In this document: positions 51,155-63,819 of the stretch, piece by piece
How the letters are laid out: every line of letters begins with the position of its first letter
Position numbering within the stretch: the stretch's first letter is position 1
Assembly: GCA_002105175.1 (NCBI GenBank)
Contig: MCGE01000003.1
Coordinates: 620,001 to 684,000 of the forward strand
Origin: Absidia repens
Lineage: Eukaryota > Mucoromycota > Mucoromycetes > Mucorales > Cunninghamellaceae
DNA length: 64,000 nt
Direction: 5' to 3'
Made by a program: the position numbers and the translations under genes
Notes under the pieces: generated by a model
What the model was told of the DNA's origin: nothing
Database searches by the model: none
Seen by the model: the letters and a program-made list of their open reading frames with translations, nothing else

Positions 51155-53398
51155 ATGGACGCTCTACAATCTCAGTGGACACCTTATCAATTGTTTACTA
51201 TTAGTGCAGGCGCGCTCGCTGCTTGGTTCATATTCTCTTATTTTAGTCACCCTACTCCCAAAAAGTTTACTGTCCCGACGCCAGATGGTAAGCCCTTGAC
51301 ATTTTTACATCATCTTTGTAAACATCAGGCTCACCTACTCTTTTTCTTTTTTTTTTTTTTATATTTATAAAGCTGCTGATCCCAATTGGAAAGGTCCCAT
51401 CTTGGAACATCCGAACATTCGCGTAAGCACCCATGAGAAAAACACTTAACATGTGATATCAGGTCTCTCCTTCTTATAAACGTTACTAAATAGCTTCCTC
51501 TTCAAAAAAAAAAAAAAAAAATAGGAGTCCACTGATCCTTCTACCATCATATGTTATGATCCTGCTACCGGTTACCTGATCGATAAAATTCCTGCACCTA
51601 CTGTGACTGATGTGAATGAAGCTCTCGAGCGCACGCGCATTGCGCAAGAAAAATGGGCGAAGACCACCTTTGATCAACGTCGCGCTGTTCTGAACAGTTT
51701 GTTGACTTTTGTACTCGAAAACCAAGAAACTATTTGTAGAGTGGGTGCTCGTGATACTGGGAAAACTAGTAAGTATCAGTGAGGAAATGGGGGGGGGAGC
51801 GCACGAAAGCTCACAGATGTCTTATACTGACCGGGCCATTCACTCTCTTTTTTTCATGGTAGTGGTGGATGCATCTTTGGGTGAAGTGATTACAACTTGT
51901 GCAAAATTACGCTGGACAATTGACAATGGCGAATCCACTTTGGCTGACGATTATAGAAGTCCGGGTTTGATGATGATGTATAAACACGCCAAGATTGTAT
52001 ACCAACCCATGGGTGTGGTGGCGGCCTTGGTTAGCTGGAATTATCCGTAAGTGAATCAATGAATGGAAAAATTGCTTTCCGTTCTATTAGAATATGTACG
52101 CTTACCATTCTTTTGTTTTTACTATAGTTTTCACAACACGATTGGTCCTGTCATTTCGGCACTGATGTCGGGTAATGGCATTATGGTGAAATGCTCTGAA
52201 TATGTCGCTTGGTCTTCGCAATATTATCTCTCGATTATTCGCAAATGCTTGGAAGTACATGGTCATGACCCTGAATTGGTGCAATTTATAACTGGGTTTG
52301 CTGATGTAGGTGAAGCTGTGGTTAAATCAGGTGTTGATCATGTTACTTTTATTGGCTCTCCCGCGGTTGGCAAGATCGTCCAACGTACTGCATCTGATAT
52401 CTTGGTGCCCTGTGTTTTAGAACTTGGTGGTAAAGATTGTGCGATTTTATTGAAGGATACCGATTTGACGCAAGCGATCCCTGTCTTGATGCGTGGTGTA
52501 TTCCAAAATTGTGGACAAAATTGTGTGGGCATTGAACGTATAATTTTAGCGGAAGAAATCTATGACAAAGTAGTTGACGAAATGAGTCTTCGTATTGGGA
52601 AGCTTCGACAAGGTGCTGTCATGACCGATGGTGATGATGTTGATTGTGGAGCTATGACCATGGGAAATCAGGTAAGAATAACAAGAAAACGGAACATATA
52701 GTGCATGTGGGATGGGGGGAGTTAAAATTTCATAGCTGACTCAACAATATGTCTTTGTTATCATATTTTGAATTTAGTTCGAAAAACTGGAAGGATTAGT
52801 CGAAGAAGCTGTTTCTCGTGGTGCTCGTTTATTGTGCGGCGGAAAGCGATATCAGCATCCTATTCACACTCACGGTCAATACTTCGAACCTACCTTGCTC
52901 GTGGACGTTACGACTGATATGTCTATTGCAAACAATGAAACATTTGCTCCCATCATGGTTATTATGAAACATCAGGGTCCTGAAGATGCACTTCGTATTG
53001 CAAATGCATGTCCTTTTGGTCTCGGCTCATCAGTATTTTCAGGTGACAAACATTTAGCCGAAAAGCTTGCCCTCAGACTCAAAGTTGGTATGTCCAATGT
53101 GAATGATTTTGGCGTGAACTATTTGTGTCAAGGACTTCCATTTGGTGGCGTTGGTATTTCTGGTTATGGTCGTTTTGCTGGACCTGAAGGCCTTCGTGGA
53201 TTGTGTGTACCCAAAGCTGTGACTGTCGACCGTATCCCTGGTGTGAAGACCCCTATTCCTCCCATCCTCGACTACCCCATGAAAAGTGCTTGGGTCAGTT
53301 ATGGCTTTGTGCAAAATCTGATTCAAACCATTTACAATCCTGATATTGTATCCAAGGTGAAGGCTGTCGTTGGTTTGGCAAAGGCAAATCTTCAATGA
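51155..53398 (+). CDS. MSC7: Membrane-anchored aldehyde dehydrogenase, Msc7 type
   Basis: 591 aa, six exons closing in frame: 51155-51287, 51373-51422, 51525-51768, 51863-52046, 52128-52671, 52778-53398. NAD(P)+-dependent aldehyde dehydrogenase family. An N-terminal membrane segment (LFTISAGALAAWFIFSYF) anchors it, most likely in the ER. Catalytic features: QPMGVVAALVSWNYPFHNTI (substrate/cofactor floor), FIGSPAVGKIVQRTA (the G-S loop of the Rossmann fold), catalytic Glu in LELGGKD, and nucleophilic Cys in FQNCGQNCVG. Later landmarks are NNETFAPIMVI and GLPFGGVGISGYGRFAG. The ortholog group resembles yeast Msc7 (a protein of uncertain substrate). The C-terminal IPPILDYPMKSAWVSYGFVQ is typical of this subfamily. 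Confidence 0.93.
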
Positions 53399-53503
53399 TT
53401 GAACACTTCGACTTGGTGGACAAAGAATTAGTGATAATGACTAGGCGGATAACTAGTTGTAGTTTTAGTTTAGAATATTCTTATGTGTGATTCTTTAACT
53501 GAC

Positions 53504-53509
53504 AATAAA
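53504..53509 (+). terminator. poly(A) signal of MSC7
   Basis: AATAAA about 105 bp after the stop. Confidence 0.5.
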
Positions 53510-54704
53510 GTTGATTATACTTCTCTCATTATTCTATTCTGTTGTTCTTTATTGTTTTTATTTTTTATTGTCAACATTGCCACTATATAGATTATTCATC
53601 TTAAATAGGTTGTCCGCAAAAATGCAGGGGGACTAGCAAATTAGGCATCTTGCTTTCAGGTCTTATACTCCGCTCATTATAATGATTATCACAGTCTTAG
53701 CCATTTTGTGGAAAAAAAAAAAAAAGCCAAATTGGAATATATGACTCAGCAACAATCAACTCACATGTTGTATCACTAGATTCATGATGGAGGGACATGT
53801 ATTGTGGAGCAAGAGTAACGAAGAGCGGGGAAGAAGGGAATAAAAATGGGGAAAATATGGGGAAAATCAGCAAAGTTGGATCGTGGGGGAAGACGAGGGT
53901 CAGTCGTAAGTCAAGGAACCGAAGGGATCATCCAAAAATAATTAAAGGTCCGTTTAAAAAATAAATAATCAAAAAAATAAGGGGACTCGGCTGTATTACC
54001 TTGGAAAATATTCGGGGGAGTGATTGATGTGCAAACTGCATCAAGGGACTATGCGGAATCTAAACTTTATCTGGTACTTGATGGATTTGGAGACACATAA
54101 GAGTATAAAGTTCAAACAAATTTTTTATTTTCACAAGATAGAAATAAAAAGTCAGTATAATAGTCTTTCTACATGCAAAATATATTTTTATGAAACGAAA
54201 AAAACAGACTAAAATTACCATTGGGTCAAAAAGTTTATTCTTTTATTAGTTATTATCTACTACCAGAAACAGACAAGTCAGCAGTTGTCTTGTATGATTG
54301 TTAGCACCCTCAATAGAAAACAGTGGGACGCATATGTATAGAATGATTGTACCGGAAAATTAAAAGGATTTTTATTTTATTTTATATATAGTAACAAAAA
54401 GAATCAAAAGCGACCTTGTGATGCTACAGTGATTTGCTCAAACCGTTCTTCACTGTGTGTAAGTACAGTGATTTCCGTTGGTTGCGTTCTAGATTGGTTT
54501 TTAATCACAACATCCACCAACTTCTCTTTCAAAAAAAAAAAAAAAAAAAAAACGAGTGATCATACTGAATTTGTCTTCAAACTGAAACATCCCCACTATT
54601 TTCTACCAACAAAACCTCCATGGAATTAAACTTTCAGTAACACCTTACCACCCATAACGATCTTTTCCCTTTAAACCCTGTAAAATATTGTGATCAAATG
54701 AGTT

Positions 54705-54710
54705 TTTATT
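54705..54710 (-). terminator. poly(A) signal of the sugar transporter gene
   Basis: AATAAA on the minus strand, about 253 bp after the stop. Confidence 0.35.
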
Positions 54711-54962
54711 GTCAAAAATAATACAAACATACACAAAAAAAAGGTGATAAGAAATACAAATTAAGATAAGAGAGGGGGTGTGGGAGTAAATTACAGCCAC
54801 AAAAGTAGGGGATATAGATAAAAAAAATGTTCTAAACTAAAAAAATAAAAATAAAGAGTAAAAACTAAACTACAATAGTACAAGAGCAAAAGTGGGATAA
54901 CAATACAATGGTTCCAATAGCCTAATCAATAGAATCCGACCATCCGTTCAATCGTATCACAA

Positions 54963-56756
54963 TTACTTGAAGTTGGGACCCTTCTTTTCATCATCATATT
55001 CTAGCTTGATTTGAGCAGCAGCAGAGTCTTCAGTGGGTTTTTCAGAATGGGGGGCAACACCAGAGAAGTTGGAGGGCATACGACGAGAATCAGGGCGTTG
55101 CTGACTGTAGTTGGAACGAGGTCGTTGGGCAATGGATTCAGCGTCGTGTTTGGAATCATACAAGGAAGTACCACCAATACCAGTAGCTACTGAGCGAGCA
55201 TCAGCTTGGATTTCTTCAGAGGCAAAGAGTACTTCAATTTCTTCCAAAGATTTACCCATGGTTTCAGGGTACCAGAAGTAAATGGGAATCAAGAATACAA
55301 GATTGAGAAGGGCAAACATAATGAAGGTCCAGAATTTGGCATATTCGAAGAGGACAGGAGTGATTTCGGCGACGACAAAGTTACCAAGCCAGTTGGCACC
55401 AGTACTCATTGAGTTACCCTTAGCACGCATACCAGTAGAGAAGATTTCAGATGGGTACAACCATGCGAGACCCAACCAAGCAGCACCAAAGGCAAAGTTA
55501 TAAAGGAAGACACCAACAATCACACCAGGGGAAGCGTTGGGATGACCATTTTCCACACCCCATTGACAAACACCGACAAGAATCAGAGTAACCATTTGAG
55601 CAATAAGACCGAGGTACATGAGCTTACGACGACCCCAGCGTTCAATTGTATAGATAGGAGTGACAGCACCCAAGAAGTAAACAATAGAATCAACACCAGC
55701 CATCATCATAGCCATACTTTGAGTCATACCAGCGTTAATAAAGACATCAGTCAAATAGTAAGAGATAGCCTATAGCGGATGAAAGCAAAAAAGTAAGTAC
55801 AAAATGATTACATATCATATATAAAAATCATACGACGCCTACTTACATTAATACCACCAAATTGTTGAATAAATTGACCACCCATACCGAGTAATACTCT
55901 GTAACGGTTATTGAATTTACCCTTTTGGAAGAGTTCTTTGTAAGAAGACACACCAGTTCGACGTTCCAACTCAATACCATCCCGAATTTCTTCCCATTCA
56001 GCAATGCAACGAGGGTGAGTGACATCTTCATCAGTCCAGAGACGTGCAAGAACCAACTTTGATTCGTCTTCATAACCATGAGCTTGTAACCAACGAGGAG
56101 TTTCAGGAAGAATATAAGAAGCAAGACCAAGAATAATAGCAAAGACCATTTGGAAAGCCAATGGGAAACGCCATGACACTTCACTATCAACAAAGTAAAG
56201 ACCGAATTCCAACCAGTAAGCAATAGCAACACCGACAGTCAATAATGAGGCTTCAAAAGCAACATGAGAACCTCTTGACTTTGGAGGAGACAATTCAGCC
56301 TATTTTATTAAAAAAAAAAAAAAGAATAAAAACGATGAGTTTCCGAGTTACCCCATCTGTAGTTTTTTTTTGACTGAGATTCAAATGTTTTTGCCTTACT
56401 TGATAGACAGGAATAGTGGCAGTATTCATACCGTTACCAATGCCAGTGATAATACGAGCAGCAATCATCATTCCAACATTGACAGAAGCGGTTTGGAGAA
56501 TTGCACCAATAATAAGAATAAGACAACCATAACGAATGGTCTTACGACGACCAAGCATATCACCAACTTTACCAGTAGATAAGGCACCAGCCATACAACC
56601 GATTTCATAAAGAGCCACAATGGCACCCATCAATGCAGAGTCAGGGTTGCCCATAGTTTCCTTGAAAGACTGGGTAGCAATAACACCAGACATCACACCC
56701 TAATTTCATCATTAAAAAAGAAAGTAAGTTCACGAACTAATCAAATCACTTGGATC

Positions 56757-56787
<31 letters not shown>

Positions 56788-56883
56788 AGGGAGAAAACAT
56801 ACTTGATCGTAACCAAAGAGCAAGAACCCACAACCAGCAAGACCTGTTGCTGCTCTGAAAAGGGCATTTCCTTTCAAAACCAT
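54963..56883 (-). CDS. MFS sugar transporter (hexose/polyol:H+ symporter family)
   Basis: 546 aa, four exons closing in frame: 56803-56883, 56400-56699, 55847-56299, 54963-55769. Twelve-helix plasma-membrane transporter. Signatures: GFLLFGYDQGVMSGVIA (helix 1), GDMLGRRKTIRYG (loop 2-3), RIITGIGNGMNTATIPVYQA (helix 4 and PVYQ/E region), PETPRWL, QFIQQFGGINAISYYLTD (QQxxGxN motif of helix 7), ERWGRRKLM, YPSEIFSTGMRAKGNSMSTG, and the terminal PETMGKSLEEIEVLF. These are diagnostic of the fungal sugar porter family; the substrate cannot be told from sequence. The cytosolic tail is long, Ser/Arg/Glu-rich and probably regulatory. The start ATG at 56883 fits the family N-terminus. Confidence 0.95.
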
Positions 56884-58350
56884 GATATAAAAATAACAAA
56901 AAGATCAAAGAAGAAAAAGAAAAAAAGTAAAGAAAAGAAAGGATCAAAAAAAAAAATCATCAACTTGCTATCATTTATAGGTTGTTCCGATCGGGCGTTA
57001 AATATAATAAAAATTGACACAAAAACTACACCCCCCATTTTTTTTGAGTTTACCGTGGACATACAACTTTAGGTAAATGGACTAAAAAGGGCGAGTACTG
57101 AATCGGCGAATGAACTTCATAACGTCATGACTGGTTACTGATTCGCAGGGAGTTTTTTTTTCAATGTTTTACCAGAAATATGATGTTCCCATTTCATTGT
57201 AGAAGAAAGAGAAAAGTGGCCCTGAGCACATTCAATCCCGCTCCCGTGAACATGCTTTTTTTTATTTACAAATCAAGGTAGAATAAAAAAAAATGACATA
57301 GTTGATCAATGTCTGACTCGGATTGAAACTATTTATGAACCATTTTTTTCGGATCAATCGATATTAATGCCAGGTATTATACTTTTTTGAAAATAAAAAA
57401 TATCAGTGGTGTGAAAATAAAAAGGTAAAAAGGAATGAGTTTTTTTTTGCTCTAGCCAAGTATGATTTTCTATAAAATAGGTAACATGAGAAAGTGATGT
57501 GTGTGTATATATATAACTTCTTTTTGGTTTATCATACTAAACAAGTCTGTTTTTTTTTTCTTCATGAATCTCAGTATAATACCGTTTCTACAGTAGACGG
57601 TGTTTGAATTTAGTGTCCAGGACTTCGGACTTTTAGGAGAATCTTTTCATGAGGAGGAGAGTTGTTGACTATAGACAGTACTATACCAAATCAGGTCGTC
57701 ATCTTCTGTTTTCTTTGGCAATGGTTCAGCTGTATCCATAAAATTGATAACCAATAAGATAAAAAGAAGAAGTAATTAAGAGCACGGTGCCAAGAACCCA
57801 GCGAAACAGCAAGGTCATTGCGTGTATTTGAGTTGTGGAGTAAATTGTGGAGGAAAAGACGAGATGTGCTTAACCTCTTGAACCGAAAACAATACCACCC
57901 ACTGACTCGGATAATGAAATATTGACCTACTGTGATTGGGTTTTATTCAGCCACAAAACTTTTTATTTACAGGGTGATATACCATTGTCTGCGTTTTTTC
58001 TTTCTTCTTAGCATATAGAAAACCGAAAATCTATTAAATTTTGATGAACGAAATACAGAATAGCTTGGGACTGAATATCTCTTATTCCTGAGAAACTTTG
58101 GAAAGGCGGGTAGAATGAGGAGTTAAATCCCGCATGTTGCACGACTGCTTGACTTCACTTGGGACCGAAGAAATGAGACCACTTGGGTCGACCAACCTGA
58201 CAAGTCAATGGTGGATAAGAATATTTCAATCACCGCTATTAATTCTAATTCTTTCGTCGCAGGATTTTTTTCTCTGGCTTTTTTTTATTGTTATTATTAT
58301 TATTATTATTTTGTTGAACACCATCCTTGATTTATAGTACTAGCTTAATC
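56884..58350. other. divergent intergenic region
   Basis: 1.47 kb between the sugar transporter (-) and PFK-2/FBPase-2 (+) starts. It holds both promoters. A TAT/ATT repeat stretch lies near 58285-58312. No gene recognised. Confidence 0.5.
56973..56979 (-). promoter_or_regulatory. TATA box of the sugar transporter gene
   Basis: TATAAAT on the minus strand, about 90 bp upstream of the ATG. Confidence 0.45.
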
Positions 58351-60841
58351 ATGGACAGACGAAGAAGAAAAACCCTACCTGTTGTTAAAACCGATCATGA
58401 TATTGAACACTACGAAGAACGCTATTATTCAAGTGATGAACTAGAACACGAAGGGCACAGCCAGCAACAAGAGCAGCAGCAGCAGCAGCAGCAGCAGAAC
58501 GAAAATTTGTCTGAAACACCTGGACATTGGATCAAGTTATCAGAGGACGATGATACAGCTCATCTCTTTCGTCATAGTGTGGGTCTTGAAGAAATCCCTG
58601 GTGTTGTGACAACTTTAAAACCTCCGAGTAAGTGCCTCTTCTCCTATTGTTGTCTTCCAGTTATAAGCCATTCAACTTTTCTTCTCCGTTACATATTCAT
58701 AGATAGCGGCAATGAACGACCTTTGGATAGCAAATTGGCGATTATTATGGGTAAGACCCCTTTCAAAAAGAAACTATGCCATATCACAAACAATTTGAAC
58801 TAAAATCTTGCTCCCTCTTCTAGTTGGGTTACCAGCACGAGGGAAAAGTTATATTGTCAAGAAACTGCGGCGGTATCTCAACTGGTTACAATATGAAACA
58901 AGAGTATTCAACGTGGGTAACACTCGGCGTGAGCAGAAGACAGCAGATATCGATCAATCGGCCAATTTTTTTGATCCTGACAACAAAGATATGAAGCAAG
59001 TGCGGGACGCCATAGCCTTAGATGTATTGGAACAGTTGATTGAATGGCTGAAAAATGGACATAGGTCTTGTGTGGCGATTCACGACGCAACGAACTCAAC
59101 AATTGATCGAAGGTCAGTAGTAGGGAAACGGGGGTCTTGATAAAATGTGGAACTCATGTTACGGTTTAGAAAACTTCTGATCGACCGTTTACAAGAAGAA
59201 CGTAGTATTAAAATACTCATATTGGAATCAGTGTGTACTGATCAAAAGGTAAGAGACAAAGGTGAACAAGAGAATCGGTACTCAACTATTCAAGAATAAT
59301 GTGTTTCTAACTTTTTATTTTGGGTGGATCTGCATATGTTATAGGTGTTGGAACGAAATTTCAGATTGAAACTTCTTGGACCTGATTACAAAGATAAGGA
59401 CCCTCTCATGGCATTGAAGGACTTTCGATCAAGGGTGGCTAACTACGAACGAGCGTATGAACCTTTGGGCGATTGGGAAGAAGAACGTGATCTACAGTAT
59501 TGTAAAATGATCAATGTGGGAAAAAAGGTGGTGGCGTACAATATCTCGGGATATTTGGCTGGACAATGTATATTTTATTTGATGAACTTCAATTTATCCG
59601 GTAATCTGAAGGGGAAAAAGAAGGAACGGTGCAGTATTAAAAATCTAATTTATTATTTTTTTAATTAACATAGAGCGCCAGATATTCGTGACAAGGCATG
59701 GACAAAGTACGGACAACTTGGAAGATAGGATTGGTGGTGATGCTTCTGTAAGTGTGTGTGCATACATAATCTTCAATCACCGAATTGTGCCTTCATCTTT
59801 ATTTTTTTTACCTAGTTGACCCCTCTTGGGATGAAATTCGCCAACGCTTTGGAAAGATTTGTTGGTGAACAAAGGAAATCATTTGCCATTGAACTGACGA
59901 GAAGTAAATACGAACAGGAACAGAAGTGGGAAGCTTACGGTCTGGATTCTTTGGACTTGACGAATGATGCCAGCATGGACGGTGGAAAAAAATATGTAGA
60001 CGATGTTATTAACTCAAAAGTCAAAGCGCTCTGTTCGTCTCAATTCACTGTTTGGACTAGTATGCTCCGCCGATCTACTGAAACAGCTGCAAATTTTGCT
60101 CCTGACGAATATGACATCAAGGTAAAAAAATATTCCATTATTATATATGAATATACGTAGTAGCTGCGTCTTTCTTTCAACTGAACTAACTATGTTATTT
60201 TCTCTTAAAGCATGTCCGATATCTTAACGAAATCAACTCGGGGGTAAGAAAAAAGAAAATGCAACATTAAAAACTAGCATATAAATATTTATATTTTTAG
60301 GATCGAGAACGAATGACTTACGATGAAATCAAAGAACAGTATCCGGAAGAATTCAAGGCCCGTCAAAAAAATAAACTGTATTATAGATATCCTGGAATGG
60401 GTGGTGAATCATATATTGGTAAAGAAAAAAAAAAAAAAAAAAAAAAAAAAAAGGTAGAATAATAAAGTATTTGTTTTTATATGTCTCGACTTTATAAAAA
60501 AAACAAAGATGTCATTCATAGGCTCCAAAGTTTGGTCATCGAACTTGAAAGAATGACACAGTCTTGCTTGATAATCACACATCGGGTTGTACTACGCATT
60601 ATTCTTGGTTATCTTCTGGATTGGTCCCGTGAAGAAATGCCTCATATGCTGGTACCGTTACATACGTGAGTAAAAGAAACATGATACTTCTTTCCTACAG
60701 GAATTGTACTAACTGTTTTTGTTTTCACTGTTTTTGTTTTTCCCAACTACAAGTGTCTACGAACTTCGACCCAAACCTTATGGCTCCCAATTGAAGAAAT
60801 GGAAATATAATGAAGAAATGGATACATTTGTAGAATTTTAG
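58351..60841 (+). CDS. PFKFB: 6-phosphofructo-2-kinase / fructose-2,6-bisphosphatase (bifunctional)
   Basis: 574 aa, eleven exons closing in frame: 58351-58627, 58703-58750, 58824-59112, 59170-59248, 59345-59600, 59674-59747, 59816-60121, 60211-60243, 60301-60418, 60509-60665, 60754-60841. It makes and degrades fructose 2,6-bisphosphate, the activator of glycolytic PFK. Kinase half: Walker A VGLPARGKS (109-117), FNVGNTRRE, DATNSTIDRR. Phosphatase half: RHGQSTDN with H325, LTPLGMKFA, RRSTETAANF, and second active-site histidine H518 in ITHRVVLRI. Both active sites look intact. An N-terminal extension of about 100 residues, basic then Gln-rich (CAG tract), likely carries regulation. An upstream in-frame ATG (58327) is possible but the context favours 58351. 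Confidence 0.94.
58470..58497 (+). repeat. CAG repeat coding poly-Gln
   Basis: About nine near-pure CAG/CAA codons in the N-terminal extension of PFKFB. Confidence 0.85.
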
Positions 60842-61054
60842 TACTAGTTTACTCTATTTCCTTTGTATTGTATGTTACTTTTTGCCATGTTTTAGTTTCC
60901 CCTTTTTTATTTTACCCATTATTCCTATTTTTCATTAAAAAACCGTTTTTCCCCCCACATTGAAAGCGGGGTTCAAACATTATTCCCATTCATCATCAAT
61001 TCTTTTCTTCTATTTCCTTTTCTTCTTTTTTTTTGGAATTTATACAGTGAATTG
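60842..61054. promoter_or_regulatory. PFKFB 3' end / C9orf72-like promoter
   Basis: 213 bp between stop and next start on the same strand. T/C-rich before the ATG; ATTAAAAAA near 60936 may serve as a variant poly(A) signal. Confidence 0.35.
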
Positions 61055-63819
61055 ATGTCTCAGTCATACGATTGCTCTTCAAAACATGCACGATTGACCA
61101 AATCAAAAGCAACAGAATCAACAACCGCAATTCAACCTCTCGAAATTACTACAACAGCTGTTGTCAATAGTAGCAGTAGTGGTAGTGGTGGCTCTGGATC
61201 TTCCAACAATAGTAACACCAACATCAACAACAACAACACCAACACCAACACCTCTAATAACAATAGCAACAACAATGACAAAAGCAACAGCAGCAGCAAT
61301 TGTGAAGAAAGAGTCCCCATTCTAAGCTCCAACAAAAGTCGTTTACAAACTTTTGTCAGAACTTCATCAACCTCGTCCTCGTCTTCGTCTGATTTAAAGC
61401 AACTCAACGACAAAAATACCAACTGCACCAGCAACAGCGGACCTAGCTTACAAAAAGTAGATAAGTCCAGCAAACCCACTCAACATACCAACAGCGAATC
61501 GATTGATAAACCTGATATACATCGGAAGAAATCTCGTCATCACCACCACCATCACTTTATCAAATCTCCTGTCTTCAACCATGGCGGCGAGCCCCTTCCT
61601 ACATCAGTGGTAGCTGAAAGTGTCGTTTCTCCACTCATGTCTCCCATGGCATCTGCTACTCTGTCAGCGACTGTCACTACCCTTGATACCATATTCCCTG
61701 GCTTACCTCCTCCCGTCGATAACGGTCCTTCTGAGGCAATGGTGGCGTTATACGATGCAGCGAATGGTAGGTAATAAAAAAAAAAAAAAAGTAGCATAGT
61801 ATGTGCTATTGTTGCTTTAGCTCACATTTCTTTTTTCTCCTAGAATCTGTCAAATCCAAATCCAATCGGACAACAACTGATACAATGACTCAATTATTTG
61901 ATTCGTGCTTCTTCTCAGCGATTCTTTTGGTACAGTGGTCGAATGTCGTTGGCCCCAAGGTCAGCAAGGCATGGTCTGGAGAACCAATGGATGCTCAACT
62001 ATTGACGACGATCGCTCGACAAGTCCTAAATGGTGAAATGGGACGGACACTCTCTGATACTGAGCCCAAATGGCTGATTCTCCATCGTCAAGGTTTGGTC
62101 TGTACTGCATTTTTATATCAAGATCCTTGCTCTTTATTATTATGTGCTCTCGTCATGGTGGTGCCCGTCCGATACCTTCGTAACTTCACTCAGTACTTCA
62201 AAGTTCTGTCCCAACGTGTGCCTCATCAATTGATTGACGTCTTGGTCAAGCTTCGAAAGATATATCGACGGCTAAATATTGTAAGAAATATCATATTCGC
62301 TCAACTACATCTCATATTTTGCCTTTCATTATTATAGTCTTGGTCTATTGCTCTTGACTATTTTGCTAATATCCACCTCTTCCCTCTCATTCAATCTATT
62401 ATGGATTTGGAATCAGTATCTTTACCTACAGAATGGCCAAAAGTAAACCGTGAAAAGAAATTATGAGGGGATTAGTTGATATACTGATGATGACTTGTTT
62501 TAGATTACGCATACCCTTTTGGCGAAGGATGCTAAGTTCGTTGTCGATGTCGATTTCCTTGTCCAGTAAGTATTCATTGTCGAAAAAATAGGAATGTTGG
62601 GCTCACAGACCATTTGTTCGTTTGTTTGTTTGTTGTTTTATTAGAATGATCACCTCTCATTTGCAAACTTGCGGATCTACTCTACTTATCGGAAAAAGCT
62701 TGACTTCTGTGAACATTGTAATCAATACCCTGGCCTTATTCTTATCAACGGAAGAAAAAAATCGATCAAGTCATGCAAGGAAACACCACAGATATATGCC
62801 TGATCTCTATCTACAAGGTCTTTTACTGCAGGTAAAAATAACAAATGCATTAGGCAAAAGAAGGACGAACGTACTAAATGATTTTTTTATATATATTTGC
62901 GGGAATAAATAGGATATGGAAGATACAAAGACACGGTTGGAAACGATAGTGTTGAAATCACCGGTGCCAACTACCCTAGTGGATCTGAACAAAATGCAAA
63001 TCAAACAAACCGTACTTCAACCTGGCTATCGGCGTTTGGCTTATCAGTACCATGATACTTTTCTGTCTCGATTGGAAGATGACGTTTATGTATATACAAC
63101 TTCTGGTGGATATAGTAAAGCATATAATGAAGCTCAACAAAAGTAAGTCCAATATAGAAAAAAAAAAAAAAAAAATGGTTGCATCATCTCTCAACTATCT
63201 CTTTGTATTATATAGGAAACCTTTTACATTCCAAACAACGAATGCCGTATCTCCGATGGTGAAAGCATTGATTAACGAAACTTTCCAACTACCAAGTCGA
63301 CTACGGGAACCTTATATACGACAATGGCGACGTGGACTTATCAAACGTGCGACCTGTTTAGCAAAATTTATTGAAGTCGAAACAAGCGCCATTCTAGCCA
63401 AGGCATCATCATCCTCATCGTTCTCATCGGCACCATCAGCATCCATCTCCTCAACAAGTGATACCACCACTACTAAATCTACAAAGTATAATTACAACAC
63501 CAACACCAACACCAACACTAATATCAGTAATAGCATTAGTAATGACAACAGCGGCAGCAACAAGACCAGAAACACAGCATCAAATATTTCAGCTATATTG
63601 CCAGAATCACCCACTTCTTCGACAACAGCAGCAAATGCAGCGCCGGCTAGTTTGCAAGCGAATATTACGACATCACCTCAACAACAAGATATTGTGCAAA
63701 GAATGATGGATGCGATAGACATCACCTCCTGGCAAGATTTCTTGGTGGTATTGACAATGGCGGACAAGCTTCGGCCTGGGATGGTGGAATTTGTAGATTC
63801 TTATTCAAATCGTTTATAG
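61055..63819 (+). CDS. C9orf72: C9orf72-like DENN-family protein
   Basis: 778 aa, seven exons closing in frame: 61055-61766, 61844-62280, 62338-62442, 62504-62565, 62645-62831, 62913-63142, 63216-63819. In animals C9orf72 forms a GAP/GEF complex with SMCR8 and WDR41 acting in autophagy and lysosome signalling. Homology evidence, from remembered human sequence: longin/uDENN part FFSAILLVQWSNVVGPKVSKAW and ARQVLNGEM; cDENN block MITSHLQTCGSTLLIGKS with LALFLSTEEKN and LYLQGLL; VLKSPVPTTLVDLNKMQIKQ; dDENN block SPMVKALINETFQLPSRLRE with LIKRATCLAKFIEVET; and the closing FLVVLTMADKLRPGM. Human is 481 aa. This protein is longer because of a low-complexity N-terminus (residues 1 to about 250, Asn/Ser/Thr-rich) and an insertion of about 100 residues before the last helices. 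Identity is from recalled motifs, not an alignment search. Confidence 0.85.

Larger units (their letters stand above)
53399..54962. other. convergent intergenic region
   Basis: 1.56 kb between the 3' ends of MSC7 (+) and the sugar transporter (-). Homopolymers and G-rich stretches (53790-53900) but no repeat-family copy or gene seen. Confidence 0.5.

Noticed and set aside
57590..57665. Possible further copy of the dispersed repeat
   Set aside because: Only scattered similarity (AGTGTCCAGGACT, CTTTTCATGAGG) without the core order.
61132..61479. Minus-strand Leu-rich ORF
   Set aside because: Antisense of the Asn/Ser-rich N-terminus of the C9orf72-like gene.
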